From Alitta virens (lineage: Eukaryota > Annelida > Polychaeta > Phyllodocida > Nereididae), in NCBI GenBank assembly GCA_932294295.1, contig OW028573.1, forward strand, positions 69,045,829 through 69,109,828: a DNA stretch of 64,000 bases, given 5' to 3'. Positions 21,210-31,776 of the stretch are shown piece by piece; positions within the stretch are counted from its first letter, which is position 1, and the number at the start of each line of letters is the position of its first letter. The notes under the pieces were generated by a model that saw nothing but the letters and a program-made list of their open reading frames with translations, was not told where the DNA came from and did not search any database. The position numbers were made by a program, and so were the translations under genes.

Positions 21210-21680
21210 TTAGGCCTGCAAAAAGGTCTTCACCTCTTCAGTGTTCACCATAAATATAGTCAAAGTGAAGCTACCTTGCAACTTGGCGGGGGCGGACAGG
21301 ACCGCAACCGTCAGGTAGTCAGGCATAGGACTTGAACGAGAACTGAAGGTGCAAAGTCCTGCTTGGGAAAATGTTCCTGTGAATGATACAAAAGGCTGCA
21401 TTTTAGGATAATCTGAAGTTACAAATAGGAACTGGACGGTGAGAATGGTGTGTAGACATGGTGCAATTTTAATGTGAAACAGACATTTACAAACACAGAT
21501 ACTTGCCTGGTTCAGGGAACACTGAGCTGAGAAGACAATGAAATTCACATACTGTCCAAAGTAGCATATATATTCATATAGGCGTCCACAGAAAACTTTC
21601 CAGAGGGGGGCAACCGTTTGAAGATTTCGTAAGTGTTGGCAAAACAATAGGCCTAAAGTAAAAATTCCACAGCACATCAC
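21210..21680 (-). other. Unassigned open reading frame, minus strand
   Basis: A 470-bp open frame with an ATG on the minus strand at 21677. The last 80 residues look more protein-like than the AT-rich surroundings (PDYLTVAVLSAPAKLQGSFT with balanced hydrophobic alternation) and the base composition is richer in G+C. No family recognised. Could be a single exon, a decayed gene fragment, transposon debris or chance. Confidence 0.2.
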
Positions 21681-22128
21681 TCGATGGGTTTACACCAGCA
21701 CAATTTCTAGTAAATTATGATGTATGGTCATTGCTAAAAGTAAAGTTGAAAATTTTACATGAAAAATATACAAATTATATTGAGATTTAGAGCATTGTAT
21801 GGATCAATGTGTATGGAATTGCAGTCACTTAGGACTATAGCTATATTATAAGAGTAATAGATTTCATGAAAGATAATATGGGGGTTTTTACATTCTTCCC
21901 TGCTACTTCTTGCACAATAGAAAGGTTTTTAATTGTGCTAAAGAGTCATGGTTGAGGTCCACCATGATGGTTGTGCATCATGAGTGCACAAATTTCGGAC
22001 ATGCAGCACATCTGTAGGCCTTAGTAATAAAATTTCGGCCACCCCAAGATTAAATACTTTATAAACACCAATTGATATGTACAATGATTTTCTTTTTCCT
22101 GTGTTAGGCTGAAAAATGTCAAAATCCA

Positions 22129-22142
22129 GGGGGGGGGGGGGG
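22129..22142. repeat. Poly(G) tract
   Basis: Fourteen consecutive G residues after CAAAATCCA. Such tracts are length-variable and hard to sequence. Confidence 0.85.
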
Positions 22143-22454
22143 CAATTACGTGCACCTTTGTGGATGCAGGAGCCTATATGAGCTCAAGATTATGTCAACT
22201 ATGGAAATGGTAACAAATGAGTGACAGGCGCTGCCCCTGACCCCCAAAGGCGAATGTTTGTCACCTGCACCACCATGGTTTTTTTTAATTCTTTAAAAAT
22301 AAAAAATGAAAAACCGCCCCTGCTTGGTGTAAAATGAAAGTGACGATTTAACTGATACAGAAATTCAGTAGATCACCTAGATTCTAGAACGTACGCGTAC
22401 ACACCTTTTCCACCAGAGCGTATTACATGGGAGCGCCACTTGTGATACGAATAG

Positions 22455-22606
22455 GAACTACAAGTCACGTGACCAGCTCACTGAGTGTAAACATTTACCT
22501 TTGAGGCTTCAGACAAGTTCAGTGAAGTTGCAGTTGTGGATTTGCCCTGCACACACAAAGAAGGAGCTGGAACTGGACCTAATATCAAGTGGAATTTTTC
22601 TCTGAG
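22455..22606 (+). promoter_or_regulatory. Candidate promoter and noncoding first exon (1)
   Basis: A palindromic E-box GTCACGTGAC (22464-22473) lies upstream of a stretch of raised G+C ending in a strong donor TCTGAG|GTAAGAGAC at 22606/22607. No long frame crosses it, as expected of a 5'UTR exon. It is on the same strand as dystrophin and could splice to the acceptor at 31637. Inference only. Confidence 0.35.
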
Positions 22607-25600
22607 GTAAGAGACAGCTTTTTAACAACTTTTGGAGTCAATTTTCACCATCAAAAGTACTCAAAAACTCTGACATGTCCCGGCTCTTTCTGCTGGAGCT
22701 GAGCCAGCTCACTAAAAGCTGAGCTGCCACGGACATGGGAGGCGTGGACCCAGCGGTTGTCCAAGGCGAAAACTATAATTCCTTGCAGTTGACAATTCTC
22801 TTAGCCGAAACATCAAAAGTGATCAATATCAAAATGTATGGATCCAGGATACACAATGACATAGCATTTGCCATAGCCTAGGCCTAGGCTACATACATGT
22901 AAATGATTTTGGACTCCACTTAGGAAGTTTGTATCTTCACATCGATCCTTCTCGTGGTTATGGTTATATTAAGGATAATATGTATTCTCATATATGTAGA
23001 TTTGTTTATGACTTGGCTATGTACTGTACATAGGCAAGGTATTACCATGGAGTCATAAGTGCTTATAACTCCATGGTATTACCATTCAGGAAATGTCTGT
23101 CCAAGGAATACACAAATTAGGTGACACTTCATGTGTGCTTAACTATCAAGGTCCATTAATCCGAGTCCATTGGGCTGCGCATTTTAGTAAAAATGACTAA
23201 CGTTAAGTACTTCAGTTAGACCTATAATTAGGCCTACTCACCAGTATTGCACATAGTGGTTTTATATCCTGCATCCATCAGTACCTCTAGGTTAATCATG
23301 TTAATGGATTTGATTTTGCAAGATCGGTATATAATAAGGCTTCAGAGTACGTGACGGGAATTTAACAACTCCTGCAATGTGTTTTTTTATGTCTAAATTT
23401 TGAAAGTTCATCCAGTGGGATCCAATGATTGATCTACTTTGGGGAAGACAATGAGCATTATGGTAATTGTGGCATGGTATTGTTTTCACCTTGGGGATTT
23501 TAGGATTTAAGAGCTGATGTTGGTCGGGGTTAATTAAAATAATGCGTTCTTGTGACTTGGAATTCTAAAAGTGCTAATGGAACAGTTAATGGAATCAAGC
23601 GCTAATGCCACATTAATGAAAAGTATGTGGCTGAACACTGAATAGACTCATGTATACCTTTCTGTCTTCCGGGACTAGCAGGAAATGGATGCTTGCGTGT
23701 TATGATGACTACATGATATTGGGGCCAAACTGCAATCAGCTATATTTGCCAATTGGGTTCCTGTAAGCTTGGGAGTTTTCTGGTCGTATCTTATTCCGTA
23801 CTTTCCATTTTTTAACAGTAATGTATTGTAAAGGACCTGCAATAGAAAATGTTACAAAGATATGATGTGGAGATTACTTTAAGAGGGTTTTTACATTTTT
23901 GCCTGAGAAAAAGGGTAAGCTGTGCTGCTCTGTGTAATGTTTGGGGCGAGCTTGAAAGACCAAAAAGCTGCTCAGGACTGCACTTCAGAGAAACTAGCTC
24001 CAAGATACAACATCTGCTCAGCAGCCATACATTTCCTGGCACTTGGAGAAACGTGGATGGTTTGCTCAAGGTCCTTGGTTTGCTTGTTTGGGAGGGGGTT
24101 AACCACAACTTCCAGTTTAGAAAATCTCATAGATAATTTAACATGTACATACATTGCTATTTAACTAGCAAAGCTGATATCAAAGCATAAACTTAGGCTA
24201 GTTGTACTTAGCTGTTCACTAAACGTCTAGTGGAAGGCAAAGCTGTGTCGAGGAGTTAACATTGTTTCGTTTCGCTTATTGAATATATATACTATGAACT
24301 ATTATGTAAATCCTTATGATTTATATAATGTGCAAAATGTGCAGGTTCAACCCTATACTGATTCGACTATTTATAGGGTCTTTGTTTCAACCCATCACAA
24401 GTGCACATGATCATGATGAGGAGCATATGGCTTGCAGCTTTAATCTTTGAGGTGCTTGCCACGATCTACCTTCTAATACCTTGAAGGGATGCTGATTTTA
24501 TCTTGTGCTGGCCAGATGTGGGTCAGGGATGCGGAGGGATCCAGCCATTGTCCTTAGTGATCAATCACGGCTGCTTGCTTTGTTTACTTACCACTCAGCC
24601 ATATCGCTCTCCTGCCCAGAATCATGATAGTCATCATAACGATCCACTCCTGTCTGCATATCAGGCTAATGATAGACTCTCTCACCTGCTTGTTATTCTC
24701 CTTATCAGGAAAACTGTTATGATATTGGTCTACATATGAAGTTTTTGTATATTTGCCAGGTTTGATTATCGATATTTTACCAACTGAATTTGCTTAAATG
24801 AACATTTTCGAAATAATAAAAGTTTCAATTGTTTTGATAGCAACAATGTCAGATAAGGATTTGAAAGGGGTGGGATAGCAGTTTGTGTACGTTAGGCGAA
24901 GTAGTTGGAAAGCTCAAAGCAAGGTTAATGAGGTTGGGGCTAGGACGCCAGGTGAGCAGAGGGGTGAAAAGGGAGGTAACCCTTGCAATGCTGGCATTAG
25001 GCTGCTTTATGTTGGGTGCTGCTGCTAATACATGGACTGCCCCCCTGGCTTGGCAGGCGCCACAACATAGAGCCCTGGCAGCCACAGACCCAAACAGCAG
25101 GCTACCCCATCATCAGCATCTTCTATCCTCTGCAGCAGCAGCCAGCCAGAACATCTTCATTGTTAAGTGGACCCGGGCCATCTCCAGCAAGGTGCGATAT
25201 ATATCTGCTCAGTGTTTGTGGCCTCTCCATCACCCTCCTAGCTGGACCAGCAGCAGCAACAACAGCAGCAGTACTTCAGGTCAGTGGCCCTCCCTCCCCA
25301 TTCATATAAATCCCGTGTGCAGCCAAACTCTCTCGAAGTCTCTGTGTATGCATTACCTGTGACTAACAGTCGGCTTGCACAAATATTTAGATTAAGTATC
25401 GCGCCTATCTCTGGGGAAACTCGACTGGACTCTGCATTATTTGCAAGTCGAACAAGTTTGTAGATCGTAGCAACTCAGCAGTTCAAAGGCTGGCCAACTG
25501 AGTTATTTCCCTGGAGTGCCGTTTAACCCTGGATTACCTCATAGGATCTGCTGAACCCTCTGTTGCGCCTTGCAAATGTAAATAGGGATCCGGGGTTGTA

Positions 25601-25679
25601 TAGTTCAGTGAAGTGACCCAGCCTGCCCTCCATCCCTTCTTATCTTATCTGACAACGGCTTATCTTAACTACAAGGGCG

Positions 25680-25851
25680 ACGTCAATACGTCACGTCACG
25701 TGCTTCCGATGCGCTCCACAGGACGCAAATTTAAAAGCAGACGAAAGCAGACGAACTCTTGAAACAGAAAGAAGCTAGGGTTGCGAGTGTAGGTGAACTG
25801 TTTGCAACACTCAACAGACAGAAGTGCTGCTGGGAGACCCGTTTTCTTCAG
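25680..25851 (+). promoter_or_regulatory. Candidate promoter and noncoding first exon (2)
   Basis: Cluster of CGTCA/TGACG half-sites plus CACGTG (about 25680-25702), then a TATA-like AAATTTAAAAG (25727-25737), then about 100 bases ending in donor CTTCAG|GTATGC at 25851. Spacing fits a TATA promoter with a short first exon. It lies 5.8 kb before the first dystrophin coding exon. Inference only. Confidence 0.35.
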
Positions 25852-26791
25852 GTATGCACTTTATTTAGACGGCGCTCAAGTTGGGCAGGAAGAGCGGGTA
25901 ATGCAAAGCAGATGGCTTCATTGCCAACTGGACCAGTTGCCAGTCGGTTCCTGGCAGCTAATGCAGGTACATTGATGCCACTCACTGACACATGTTCTAC
26001 TACCAAGGGTATACACTCTACACTATAGGTTACTACTGACTTACTCTAGCGTTATGCTCCCATAAGTATACATGAACACATTGAATATTTAATGCATGTC
26101 ATGGCTTATAATGCCATCTTTCTTAGTAGGGTTCAAGCTATCTGTAACAGTAGCAGTCCATGCATGCCAATTTCGGCTTAGTATTTTTAAGATGCTCAGT
26201 GTTTTGATGGATTTATCTGAAACTACCACCCTGACAACCGGCAGCATTATGCCAAAACAAACGAATCAACCAAAGATGCCGAACGGGAGCTTTTAGAGTA
26301 GTTCTTAATTTGTCAAGCAAAGTGGTTTTGCAGTTCTCTTCAGTGCTCATCCTTCAACATTTTCAAATTGAAATTGGCCAAGATTGCCGAGGGCTTTGCT
26401 TGGCGTGACTGGCTGTCTCAGCTGACACCGAAGGGCTTGGGTGGGCCTGGGTTGGCTTGGGTGCGCAGGGTCTGCATAATTTCCTGGAACAGGTTCGCAT
26501 GAGATTCTCAACTTATGGGGGAAGCTTTTAGTGGATTGATTTCTGCTGTTGGCTTGCGTCAAGGAGACTGCCACTTTCTTGGCAGCTGTAGTCTTTTAAA
26601 GCAGCAAAAAGTGGCATCAAACGACCTATGGCTATGGACTGACCACATGCTGTTAGATGTGGTGTCATCTTATTGACTTTACAAACTACATGAATCAGAC
26701 AGTACATCGCCATACCGCAGCTTCCAAGTCGGACATGCACTCCAAAAGCATGGAGTCACAAGAGTCTCTAGTGACTCCATGCTCAAAGTAA

Positions 26792-26925
26792 GGTTAGGGC
26801 CTAGCTCAGTGGTAGCGTGCGGGGCTTTCGAACCACTGGGTCTCGGGTTCCCTGCCTGTCCTATTTAGTCCGTAAGGTGCAGAAATACAGGACATAAAGC
26901 CCTAATCCACACCACACACTCGGCC
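26792..26925 (+). mobile_element. tRNA-derived SINE, family A, plus copy
   Basis: Begins GGCCTAGCTCAGTGGTAGCG (A-box), then AACCACTGGGT and CGGGTTCC (B-box region), then TACAGGACATAAAGCCCTAA. The same blocks occur in the same order in the minus-strand copy at 19325-19525. Shorter in the middle than that copy. Confidence 0.75.
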
Positions 26926-26938
26926 GAAAGAAAAATTT

Positions 26939-27012
26939 AAGAATTGTGATAAACATAACATTGTGTTTATCACAATTCTTGGCCTGAGTGCATTATGTTT
27001 ATCACAATTCTT
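26939..27012. repeat. 17-bp hairpin plus third copy
   Basis: AAGAATTGTGATAAACA (26939-26955) is followed after 8 bases by its perfect reverse complement (26964-26980), and the reverse-complement arm recurs at 26996-27012. A cruciform or RNA hairpin is possible. It directly follows the SINE, so it may be a remnant of another insertion. Confidence 0.85.
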
Positions 27013-29255
27013 ACACTTTTCTCTGGTAATTGGATGCGATGAACTCCAGTGAACTTTATGGTGTGACAAAACCTTAATGCAGTTCAAAACTCATACGTTT
27101 GCCTCTTGAACAAATTGAGGTAACCTGAGAGAGGACTCTGTCAGGGCCGATCAACGTTCAATTCAGGAGGCATGTATTCAGGTTGTTTTAATTTGATTTT
27201 CATGAATGAATTGGGATGTTTTTCGGTCGAGTAGCTGCTTGGCGAAATTGAATCCCTTCATATTTGGGGCTAATTGACTGCTTAATGAAGAAAGACGTTG
27301 TGAAGTTTGTTGCTGGTCGGAGTGGACTTGGCCTGCTGCATTTGGAGAAGCCACAGCACTGCTGCAGGCCAGCAGTTGTGTAGGTGCCATGGGTAATAAA
27401 CATTTGGCGAAAAGCAGGCCATGCTTCAGGGTCTCCTGGAATATTACCAGAAATTCCTCAATCTGCTGTTGCTTGTGCTGTTGCTGCTGTTGCTGTTGAT
27501 GCCGACGCTGAAGGGCCCACAGGTTTTCTCACAGTCCAGCAACAGGCAAACCTCATTACACCGTCCTTGCCTATGATTTAACTCATGTGCCAAGTCCTGT
27601 ACTCAGATAGGCTGGCTCCCATTTCCTGGCTATGTGGCTTCTAACAACAAGTGAAAAACAAATCTGCTGCCTTCTCTCTTGCACAGCTCTGTAGCAGGAG
27701 CAATGCCTCAAGACTGCAAAGCAAAACTCGTGATCTATGTGAATCCATTAAGCTTGTTTAGCTTCTACCCTGTGGACCATTCTACAGTGAACCATTCCAG
27801 ATTGGTAGATGTATCAACTGTAGTCTCCAGTCTTTCTCCATATCCTCTAACGAGTGATGAAATGCCTCGTAAGGCTTCCAAATCTGTTGAAAGGGCTTTG
27901 CTCTATCACTGTTTATGTGGAATGATATTTGACTCTTTAAAATCATTTTTAACTGTCTTTGACACCACTTATCTCTTTGCACTTGCAAAATCACTTTTTT
28001 ATGTGCAGTTGTTACTTTCATATTCATCAAAATACAAGATCACCTGCATCCTGTTAGAACTATTGGATGATTGATGTTAATTGGACTTAAAATCAACAAG
28101 GTCTTTACTCTCTTAGTAGATGATGGATTTGTTAAAGTATTCATAAACAACTGATTATGGTGTTTAGAGTTAGGTTAATGGGTAATAAATGACTTTTTTT
28201 AACTGCAATATATTATGGGATCCAGGGATTGTTATGGTTAAGTTATGTGTATGTAATGGGAGATACAATTGTTGAGTTCTCAACTTCGGATGCTGATACA
28301 ACACCAGAAAGGCACATTTTGCTTGGGGAAAAAGAACAACAATTTTTTTTTTCTTTTGATGCAGAGTTGATAAGACCTGCGGAATTGGGCCATCGAATTG
28401 AAAAAAGGTCTGCACGACATTTAAAGGAAGGGGTGAAAAAGTTAGGAATGTAGAGATTTTTCCACTCTCACTTCATTGTAAGCATCCCCAAGTTCTACAG
28501 GCCTAGAGATGAGCTTGGGTTGTGTTGTGGATTGTTTGGGCAATGTTGGTTTTGATAGACATTGAGCTGCTGTCCAGTCAATGCAGTCAGGGCATGGATC
28601 CCCACTGAAGGTTAAGGATGTTGAGGAGTCTTAAGACTTCAGAGAGTTAGGGTTGCTTCTGCTGCTGCCACTGATGCTTGTGTTGTGTGTTTACCTGCTC
28701 TCATCTCAGGTGTGGGAGGCATTTGCAATATGCAGCTGCAAGAGGGCTCAAGGTGGCCATTAGCTAAGGTGTATTTTAGCAATGCTCATGCTCATCTTTG
28801 CTGACCTGCTGATGTGACTCAGCCCTGTATAGGGTTCTGTTTTTCCTGGTTCCTTCTGACACAGGACACCACGAAGCTTCATGCTGAGCAGCATCCCTGT
28901 AGTTTATCAATCTCAATCTGGGCTTTGCTAGCGTCTGAGTATGGAGGTGTGATACCTCTATGGAGCATCGGGAGGTTTATATCAGAATTACAAATAGACT
29001 GAGTTTGTGGAAGGGAGAGCTCCAAATTCAACTGACTGTGTTAAGATCAATTTGACACGCTTGGCTTTCACAATGGGATTCTGACATGTTTCTTCTCTTG
29101 ATTCCTTTGACTATTTCACAGTTCGAATATGTGAATGTTTCTACTTTTACTGCAACTGACCTTTAATTAAATTGTATTTATAAACACTTGCAAGTTAAAT
29201 CAGTTTGGTTAACAAAACTTCTAGTGCATATATATACCATAAATGACAAGTAGAC

Positions 29256-29300
29256 GAAAAAGAAAGAAAGAAAGAAAGACAGAAAGACAGAAAGAAAGAA
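29256..29300. repeat. (AAAG)n microsatellite
   Basis: Purine tract of GAAA/AAAG units with two GACA interruptions. Confidence 0.9.
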
Positions 29301-29697
29301 TGGCGAGAACAATTATTTTCATCACATCCTAATGTAAGCTATTTCTTTATTTGTTCAGTAAGATAGAAAAAGAAACTTAATCTCAGTAAATGTAAAGTGC
29401 TTCTTTGAGAATTTCTATTTCTTTTTTGTTGATTGATAAGAGTTCTTACAATACATCTTGGTCAATATTTGCAGTGTTAGCCGTGTATTTTGGTTGTATT
29501 TTGCCAATTCACACACTTTGTGATTCTTTCTAGAAAGTCATCCTGGCTCTACAGTAGTACATATGCTCTGGAAATGTGCCAGGTGGGCAGGTCCTTATGA
29601 ACGAATACTGTGCTATGAAAAAGAACGTTCGACAGGAGCTGACAGTATTATCGAGTCGTTATAATTTGTAACACCCAGGAACACATACTTTTTTTTA

Positions 29698-29708
29698 CCC
29701 CCCCCCCC
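29698..29708. repeat. Poly(C) tract
   Basis: Run of C residues immediately after a T run (CTTTTTTTTA then C11). Confidence 0.85.
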
Positions 29709-30208
29709 TTATTTTTATCTGGGGTAGGGTCGTAGGGGTGTACGATGAAAGTATAAATAGGTCTTTTAAGTGCTGAATATGAAGGTTAGAGTTCTCATTT
29801 GCAAATTCTTTGGGTAATCTGATCACAAACATGATGGAACGTCTCACTTGGAGGACTTGCCACTTGCATGGTCTGTTACCCTGACCCCAGATCGTGGATC
29901 TGTTGATCTCTCACACTCCCCTGACTATTGTTACATCTGGAGCCCCTGCTTGGGACTAGGACAGGGGGTGCAAAATAAATAAAGGAATATTTTTACTACC
30001 TCCGGGCTAATAGATATATTCTGCACTTCGTCTTTGTACAACTAGCATTGTGTCTTAGTTCTTGTGCAAACTTTGCAATGTTTGTAGTGGCTACTTGCTT
30101 AAAGTTAAATAGTCTACAGTATCAAAATAGTTCTAGTTCTTCACTTAAGACACTATGTGCAGATACACAACGTTTATTTTGTACCCTTACTGTAATTACA
30201 TTGAAACT

Positions 30209-30233
30209 TTTATTTATTTATTTATTTATTTTT
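30209..30233. repeat. (TTTA)n microsatellite
   Basis: About six TTTA/ATTT units ahead of TTTTCAACC. Confidence 0.9.
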
Positions 30234-31637
30234 CAACCTGATCACATCTTATATACGGTCTAAAAGTGTTATAATACATATTTACTGACCAGATTGGATT
30301 TTGTCTTGTAATTGTCTTTTTGATGGGTTGTCAAAGCAAGAGCATTAAACAAAGGATTGGCTTTCACAAACTGCTCCATACAGTATTCTAGAAAGCTGCT
30401 CTATTGCAGATGACTGCAGTACATAGCCTTTCTTGGAATACATAGGCCTATAGAGCACCTAATTATACAGCAGCAACACTAGACGTGTGAAACTGACCAG
30501 CCATGATCATTTGTGGTCACCTGCAGGTCTGTTAGCTTCCGTTGGTCATCCATGCTCTATAATAAGATTTCCACTGCATGACTACCTGTATATGCCTGAA
30601 GGATTAATTGCACTATATTCTAGATATTGATGCAGTGAAGGGTTCACATTTTCATCTGTGGGATGTCATTGTCATGGAAATGGTTGCCTTGTGAAATTCT
30701 AGATATATAATACTGCATTGTTGTTGGTGATTATTCAGGTATTACATTAAATTTGGACAATGGATTGTTATCGTCACTTGAATAAACTGTATAAAGATTT
30801 GGATTGGTTACAGTTATTATCGCATATTCTGTTGATCCTGGATTCGATTCGCCGTCAGACTCCCGTTGCATTTGAGAAACTTTCCAAGCTTTAGGCCGAT
30901 GTCGATTTTAGAAATATATTCATTGTTTTGCTTATACTGTAAAGGGAAGGCGCAGTTGACAAACCAATGAAATGCGAAGGGTACATAAAATGGCATGTAT
31001 TCATAGACTAGAGAGTGAGGCGTCTTTGTTTACGATAAATGTGTCATAGAGTCATCACTACATGTCTATATCCATGACTAGCTAATCTTTGGCATGCGCT
31101 CAATTTGGGGCCATGAATTCCTGGGGTTACTCAATACTCGTGTGGCTATCTGGTGCACCATGGGCGATAACTGAAGTAGAGAGAGTGGTCGATAATACAC
31201 CCAGACCACTCCCCTGCCTGCTTCAGTACCTGGGCATCCATCATTGCTAGGTGCTCCGTCAGATTCCTCTACAATCTAATCATCTGGGGCTAGACTAAGT
31301 TTTTTTGCTGCACCAGACCACACCATGAGGTCAAGGAAGTGAGAACAGCCAACCCAATACTATATATACATCCACTGCCATCCAGTCAACCAAATAAAGA
31401 GTTAATTTTCTCCCCTCCACCAAGTAATTTGGCCTGCCTTGCCTGTGTCCTTAAGAAATGACAAGCAATTCTGTGGGTCCTTCTTGATTTCCCCAACAAG
31501 ATTACTTGGGTGTCCAGAATGCCAAATCAAGCTCCTAGATGTGGTCAACTGCTAAATCGCGTCACATTACTGGACTTTGTAAATTATGTGTCCTATTGCA
31601 TTTCAAGTGAATGTCATATCTTGTTTTCCACTTTCAG

Positions 31638-31776
31638 GTCTGCCTTTATTTTGGAGTAAATCGACTCTTTGGATGTACTGAAGCACAAACTCCATGGATT
31701 TACTGATAGACCAGTCTGGTGGAGTGTTTACACTGTAATGGCAGATCCGCAAGAAAAAGACAACCCTTCTAACAAG
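31638..31776 (+). CDS. DMD: Dystrophin exon 1 in window: 5'UTR end and unique N terminus (ATG at 31738)
   Basis: ATG at 31738 opens MADPQEKDNPSNK, 13 whole codons, then donor GTACGT at 31777. G at -3 and G at +4 give a fair start context. The same frame has a stop at 31657 and no earlier ATG after it, so the start is fixed. A good acceptor TTCCACTTTCAG ends at 31637, suggesting a noncoding exon further upstream, though transcription could begin nearby (TATATATA at 31362). The exon ends in phase 0, exactly as exon 2 needs. No CH domain precedes it. The short coding piece alone cannot be proved by homology. Confidence 0.55.

Larger units (their letters stand above)
19181..31637. other. Intergenic or far-upstream dystrophin region
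   Basis: 12.5 kb without a convincing protein-coding exon. Contents listed separately: SINE copies at 19325 and 26792, MITE at 20598, poly(G) at 22129, two candidate promoters at 22455 and 25680, hairpins at 26939, AAAG repeat at 29256, poly(C) at about 29698, TTTA repeat at 30209. CTG-rich sequence lies near 27460-27510. No CH-domain exon of dystrophin was found in any frame. Confidence 0.6.

Noticed and set aside
25080..25320. CpG-island promoter centred on the CAG-rich segment
   Set aside because: G+C is raised by CAG/CTG and CC runs, CpG itself is not dense; the better promoter signals are at 25680.
24883..25362. 159-residue plus-strand open frame
   Set aside because: Begins at TTG, is built of Ser/Ala/Gln runs from CAG-rich sequence, has no splice-consistent continuation and no recognisable domain.
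27679..28074. 131-residue plus-strand open frame after an AG-rich acceptor-like site
   Set aside because: No family resemblance, no donor in phase with a later exon, composition as expected of T-rich DNA.
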